This document shows, in pieces, positions 58,888 to 64,000 of a DNA stretch of 64,000 nucleotides (positions are counted from its first letter, which is position 1; each line of letters begins with the position of its first letter). The stretch is from Mycogone perniciosa (lineage: Eukaryota; Ascomycota; Sordariomycetes; Hypocreales; Hypocreaceae): positions 62,001 through 126,000 of the forward strand of contig JAOALB010000127.1 of NCBI GenBank assembly GCA_025331125.1, written 5' to 3'. Under the pieces are notes generated by a model, which was not told the DNA's origin, searched no databases, and was given only the letters and a program-made list of their open reading frames with translations. A program made the position numbers and the translations under genes.

Positions 58888-59422
58888 ACAAGATCTGAGC
58901 AAATGGGATGCGAGTACGACAATGGTAGAGGGGTAGAGTATGGCGTTATATAGGTTTGTCAGGCATTTTTGGTCCTTTTTTCCAGATGGGCGGCGGTTCC
59001 TGTTGGTAGAGAAAAATTCAAAGTCCTGGGGATCGATGTCTCTTGCTGTGTGGGTGGGATTTGAAGATAACTACTAGCCGTGACTTTTATGTGGCGGATG
59101 TTTTTAGTTAATCAAAGTGTAAAATATACTATGATGACCTAGGTACTAACATGGAAGAGGTGCTGCGAGAGGTTGATCATTCAAAGCGTCCCATTTCGAC
59201 CGTGGCAGAGATAGTAGTATGGATTACATACAGGAACCCCTTTCCCCTTCCCTCCAGAATATCCGCCTCCCCGGAAGAAGAAAGTTTCCCTTTCCGCCCC
59301 AAAACGCCGTACTATATGTAGTAGATATGCAAGCAGCCCGCAGGAAAAAAATCACACAGCAATTCTTCTTTTCTTTCCCGGTTTCTTTGTTCTCATTTTT
59401 TTCTTCTCGTGTGTCCCGTCGT
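58888..59422. other. Convergent intergenic region
   Basis: 3' regions of ISWI and eIF3i genes; T/C-rich near 59360-59410. No gene seen. Confidence 0.6.
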
Positions 59423-60600
59423 CTACTGCAGCCGGTTCAATCGTTCCCTCTCGACCTCGTAGTTGAAGTCAAAGTAACCCTTGTCGAAGTGGTGGATACG
59501 GACGTAGCCGTCTTCTCCTCCGCTGGCGTAGCTTCGACCGGTGGGGTCGGCGGCGACTGTGTTGAGGGGACCGAAGTGGCCTCGGACACGGCCAATCTCG
59601 TCTTCGAAGACCTTGTGGTAGAATCGGGCCTCGAACTTGCCCTGACGACCGGCGGTGGTCGTGACTTCGATGGCGGCCTGACCACCACCGAGAATAACGA
59701 AATCCTTCTTGGGGGTAATGGTGGCGCTGTTGAGGGGGGTATCCGCGGTGTAGGTCTTCAGGATAACAAGGTCACGGGCGGAGATGAGCTGATGAACAGG
59801 TTAGTATCTATGACGGCTGGGGTGGTTGCAAAAGAGTATGTACCTTGGCAGTCTTGTCTCGGCAAGCGGTGATGAAGTATGTCCGGTCAGGAGACCACTG
59901 CAAGTCGACGATGGGCTTGTCCAGCTCGTGAGCGGGGACGTTATCCAACAGCTCACCCGACTTGGCGTCGTACTGGCTCACACTGCCGTCCTCGTGGCCG
60001 GCAATGATGTACTTGCTGGCCTGGCTCCAGCCAGCAACAGTAGCCTTGCTCTCATCACAGACAATGGTCAAGGCCTTCTCCTCGGTCTGCTCGGCGTTGA
60101 CGTCCGGGTTGATGTCGATGACGACGATGTTGCTAAGGTAGCCCATACGCTTCTCGGTGACGCCCAGCAGCTTGGTGCCGTCCTCGTTGAACTCAACACG
60201 CTTGACGGCGGTGGGGAACTCCCAGGTCTTGAGGCAGCGGCCGGTCTTGACCTCCCACAGGCGGATGGTGTTGTCGGCGGAGCCGGAGGCGATCATGGTA
60301 GACGTGGGGTCGACGTCCACGGTCCAGATGGCGCCGACGTGGCCATGGTAGGTGCCGAGGCGCTCGCCGTTGTGGGAGAACCAGACGCAGATCTGCTGGT
60401 CCTTTGCGACGGAGAAGATGAGGTCGCCATCGAGGTTGTATCTATGCGCGAGGACCCCCAAGTTAGCCAGCGGCTCTCGCTAGTCAAGCAGGCATTGGAG
60501 AGGGGGGGTGTGGAGGGGTGTTGAATTTCTTCGTCTGGCGGGCGACGTACTTGATCTGGGTGAGCGCACGCTCGTGCCCAGCAAGGAGAATAGGCCTCAT
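59423..60600 (-). CDS. tif34: Translation initiation factor eIF3 subunit i (TIF34)
   Basis: Exons on the minus strand 60600..60551, 60441..59844 and 59788..59423; 337 residues. A WD40 propeller fills the whole protein: [102 protein letters not shown] and [17 protein letters not shown]. Length matches yeast Tif34 (347) and human eIF3i (325). Within eIF3 it binds eIF3b and eIF3g and helps recruit mRNA to the 40S subunit in the cytosol. The first intron (109 bp, GTACGT donor) follows after 17 residues, as often in fungal orthologues. Strong codon bias produces a long antisense open frame. It is divergent from the C1-THF synthase gene. Confidence 0.96.
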
Positions 60601-61581
60601 TTTGTCTGCTGTACGAAGTCTCTGCACCGAAATCCGGGTATGGAAAGATTGAGAGGTGAGGAGAGGGGTGGGATATATTATGGGCCAGCACACACAACCA
60701 GGTTGGATGATGGAGGTGCTTGAAATTTTGGCGATATTGTGCGCTTTGGTGGGGCTTGAATTTTGGCGCGGGGCGTGTTGTGGCTCTAGGCCAGAACGGG
60801 GTGAACCTTGGTGATCAATTGTGCCAATGCGTGTGAAGTTTGAATAATGCTAGCACTTTTGTACGTATGATGGATTCTTCGCACATAGCTGGCATCCTCT
60901 AATATGGGCTTTGCATCCTGGAGACGAATGAATCATTTCGAGTTGAGTCATCTTGGAGATGTGAAAGATGAGATTTCTGGTTTAAGGGAAACAGCACTCA
61001 TAAACTTGATAACAGCCTTGACTCTTCTTCTCTGACGCATCGAGCCCATGTGGGATGGCGCTGACCAATATCACAAAATAGGATAGGCTCTACTCCGTGG
61101 TTGAGAGAGACATCAATTTGATGATGGTGTCGATATATACTCCGTAGCTAGGTAACCAAGGCCAGCGCCCCAGCATGCCTGAGCTCAACTTGGCTCTGGC
61201 TGTCTGAGCATATCGAATGCCTACTCATCATATATATAGGAAGTCGTGACGATTGATTCGCATCTCACGTAAGAGGGGAGTATTCATCAAGAAGGCCTCC
61301 CCGACTAATGTCTTGAATTCCATACGACTACTAATAATTACCATCATTCCCCCTCGCTTTCAACGTGAAGAGGCTGAAGCGGCTGGTTCTTGGCCAGGCA
61401 TTGCCCAGACCACCCACCCAGTGCCCGATCGTGCACCATGTCACTCTTATCTTGGTGCCCGTATATTAAATGCCGTCGTGGCTCCGCTGATAAGCCCGCT
61501 CACACAGGACAGTCAGTGGTCGCACACACAAGTCGCAGTTGGGGAGCAAAAATTGCCCGTCAATAAAATACTGGAGCAACC
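60601..61581. promoter_or_regulatory. Divergent promoter region, tif34 / C1-THF synthase
   Basis: 981 bp between ATGs. One TACTCCGTAG motif at 61139 and a TATATATA box at 61232-61239. No gene seen; the open frame 61253-61720 overlaps the next gene's leader. Confidence 0.45.
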
Positions 61582-64000
61582 ATGGCGCCTCACCAGCGAC
61601 TTCGCGTGTCTCCAAGGCCAATACGGCGGCTCTTGTATTCGCCATCCGGAATCTGTCAGCGTCAACGGCTGCAGAAGGCGCAATTCCAATCGCAACACCA
61701 GCAGCCCCTCACGCCTTTGACCGGTTCCTCGTGCGACATAGTTGCAACGTCAGAGGGCCGTCGATTGCCGTTTTCTCCCGCCAGCGCAATCAGAGAGCTG
61801 TCAGCGACTGCGGCTCTCCAAAATCCCGCCCGAAAAAGTTTCCCCGCCATCGCTCCCAGCCCCAGCCGTCTTGGGCGTCACAGCTTTGGCTTCAACCTCA
61901 CACTCAGTCGTCCAGCAGTCTCACAGCCTCGTTCCTTTAGCACGACTTCTTCCGCCATGGTCGCCACTAAGCTGGATGGCAATGTTATTGCCAAAGCTAT
62001 TCGGGAGAGACTCGGCGCCGAGATTGCTGAGAAGCAGAAGCTCAACCCCCGCTACAAGCCCTGTCTGAGGATCGTCCAAGGTACGTTTCTCATCACATTG
62101 TCATCTATCCGGACGAGAGACGTTTTTTTGCTGACTCAAGGCTGCTTCTAGTGGGTAGTCGCTCTGACTCTTGTCTGTCCACCCGCCTGGCTTCTGCCCT
62201 TGCAGGGGAATCCATGTTGCTAACCAGCCCATAGCTACTTATGTTCGCATGAAGCTTAAGGCTGCAGAGGAGGTAAGAGTCATCCCGACGCCGCTTTGCT
62301 TGAGAACAGCCCGTTGAATTTGTACCTTCTAGGCTCGCATTGACTGCCAACTCGTTCACTATCCAGATTCCATCACAGAGCCCGAGCTTCTGGATCAGAT
62401 TCGTCGTCTCAACAACGACCCCTCTGTGAACGGCATCCTGGTCCAGCTGCCCCTCCCAAGCGGAATCTCAGAGTATGCCATCACCTCTGCCGTGGCTGAT
62501 GAAAAGGATGTTGATGGCTTTGGTACCATCAATATTGGTGAGCTTGCTAAGCGGGGTGGCCAGCCCATTTTCACACCATGCACCCCCAAGGGTGTCATGA
62601 CCCTGTTGAAGGAAGCTGGTGTTGAGGTCGCCGGCAAGTCGGCCGTCGTGCTAGGCCGGAGCAATATCGTCGGCGGACCCGTTAGCCAACTGCTCCGCAA
62701 CGCCGATGCCACCGTCACAGTGTGCCACTCCAAGACGGTTGATTTGCAGCACCACCTCAAGAATGCCGACATCGTCGTGGCCGCCATCGGCTCACCTTGC
62801 TTTGTCAAGGGCGAGTGGCTGAAGGAAGGGGCTGTTGTCATTGACGTTGGAACCAACTTCATCCCTGATCCGAGCAAGAAGTTTGGTCAGCGACTTGTGG
62901 GCGACGTCGAATTTGACTCTGCATCCCAGGTGGCCTCATTCATCACCCCAGTCCCTGGTGGTGTCGGACCTATGACGGTGGCCATGTTGCTGGAGAACGT
63001 GGTTGAGGCCGCGGATTCTTTCTTTGAGCACGAGAAGCAGAGGAAGATCATCCCTCTGTCCATCAAGGTTCAAACTCCTGTCCCGTCAGATATCGCTATT
63101 TCACGGGCCCAAACGCCGAAGCAGATCACCCAAGTTGCTGCGGAAGTCGGCATTGCCCCTGGCGAGCTGGAGCCCTACGGAGCGTACAAGGCCAAAGTCG
63201 ACCTCGGCCTGCTTAAGCGACTTGAGCATCGTAGAAACGGCCGCTACGTTGTTGTTACTGGAATTACGCCTACACCCCTTGGTGAGGGCAAATCCACCAC
63301 GACCATGGGTCTTGCTCAGGCCCTAGGAGCTCACGCCGGAAGACTCACCTTTGCCAACGTTCGACAGCCTAGCCAAGGACCTACGTTTGGTATCAAGGGT
63401 GGTGCCGCCGGTGGAGGTTACAGTCAAGTCATCCCTATGGACGAGTTTAACATGCACCTGACAGGTGATATCCATGCCATTACTGCAGCCAACAACCTGC
63501 TTGCCGCTGCCATTGAAACACGCATTTTCCACGAAAACACTCAGAAGGATGGTCCTCTTTTCCGCCGACTGGTTCCTCCCAAGGATGGCGTGCGAAAGTT
63601 CGCTCCTGTCATGTTCCGCCGCCTCAAGAAGCTGGGTATCGACAAGACTAACCCAGATGATTTGACAGAGGATGAGATCCGCCGGTTTGCCCGACTGGAT
63701 ATTGACCCAGAAACCATCACCTGGAGGCGAGTGCTGGATGTCAACGACCGCCACCTCCGAGGTATCACGATTGGCACCGCCCCGACAGAAAAGGGACAAA
63801 CCCGTGAGACGGGCTTTGATATCTCGGTTGCTAGTGAATGCATGGCAATCCTCGCGCTCAGCACGAGTCTGGAAGATATGCGGGAGCGCTTGGGCCGCAT
63901 GGTTATTGGCACGTCTCGCAGTGGCGATCCGGTGACTTGCGACGATATCGGTGCTGGTGGCGCTCTCACAGCCTTGATGAAGGATGCTATCAAGCCAAAC
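61582..64000 (+). CDS. mis1: C1-tetrahydrofolate synthase (trifunctional), 3' partial
   Basis: Exons 61582..62080, 62152..62172, 62235..62272 and 62333..>64000; it runs off the window. The enzyme has dehydrogenase/cyclohydrolase and formyl-THF synthetase parts and interconverts one-carbon folates. A long, Arg/Ser/Gln-rich N-terminal extension of about 125 residues ([20 protein letters not shown]...) looks like a mitochondrial presequence. A second in-frame ATG at 61957 (CGCCATGG) starts [19 protein letters not shown], the usual cytosolic start. In the dehydrogenase part the YxxxK catalytic motif is [16 protein letters not shown], assembled from the 21- and 38-bp exons. Other landmarks are [22 protein letters not shown] and [16 protein letters not shown]. 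The synthetase part begins near 63180, with ATP loop [11 protein letters not shown] and [19 protein letters not shown]. No frame breaks up to the edge. Confidence 0.95.

Noticed and set aside
59826..60524. 232-codon open frame antisense to eIF3i
   Set aside because: It overlaps exons and introns of tif34 and has the repetitive Leu/Val/Gly/Asp composition of a shadow frame.

Overview
This window is nuclear DNA of a filamentous ascomycete. It has spliceosomal introns of about 48-270 bp with GCTGAC/GCTAAC-type branch sites, compact one-gene spacing of 0.4-5 kb, and proteins of Pezizomycotina type (CFEM secreted protein, C2H2/fungal-specific transcription factor, GT90 transferase). Protein wording such as the RPL5 sequence fits Sordariomycetes, most likely Hypocreales; this is a judgement from memory, not from a search.

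Layout, left to right: 3' part of a MIZ/SP-RING SUMO-ligase-like gene (+, 5' end cut by the window); a small three-exon Dabb-domain gene (-) with no long open frame; a HAD hydrolase (-) head-to-head with ribosomal protein L5 (+); an LRR/Mhp1-like protein (+); a small Ser-rich protein (+); phosphatidylserine decarboxylase PSD2 (-) head-to-head across 2.4 kb with choline-phosphate cytidylyltransferase (+); a 5-kb gene-poor stretch leading into a C2H2 transcription factor (+); HRP1-type hnRNP (-) with a 1.2-kb intron, head-to-head with a Gyp1-type RabGAP (+); a GT90 transferase (-); a 2.2-kb repeat-rich stretch; a CFEM protein (+); complex I subunit NUO-19.3/NDUFS7 (+); the NEDD4-type ubiquitin ligase RSP5 (-); PABPN1-like Pab2 (-) head-to-head with a voltage-gated proton channel (+); a conserved small helical protein (-); ISWI remodeller (+); eIF3i (-) head-to-head with C1-tetrahydrofolate synthase (+, 3' end cut by the window).

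Most genes are housekeeping: translation (RPL5, eIF3i), mRNA 3'-end processing (HRP1, Pab2), ubiquitin/SUMO, phospholipid synthesis, one-carbon metabolism, respiration, chromatin. I see no secondary-metabolite cluster, CRISPR array, intact transposon or convincing tRNA. I rebuilt exon structures by hand. Coding lengths divide by three in all complete models, but no transcript data were available.

The most striking unexplained signal is a short palindromic word, GTACGGAGTAC, with its sibling GTACGAAGTAC. It occurs some fifty times, almost only between genes, sometimes as perfect 16-22 bp palindromes and once as a 7-bp-unit tandem array near 41.45-41.52 kb.
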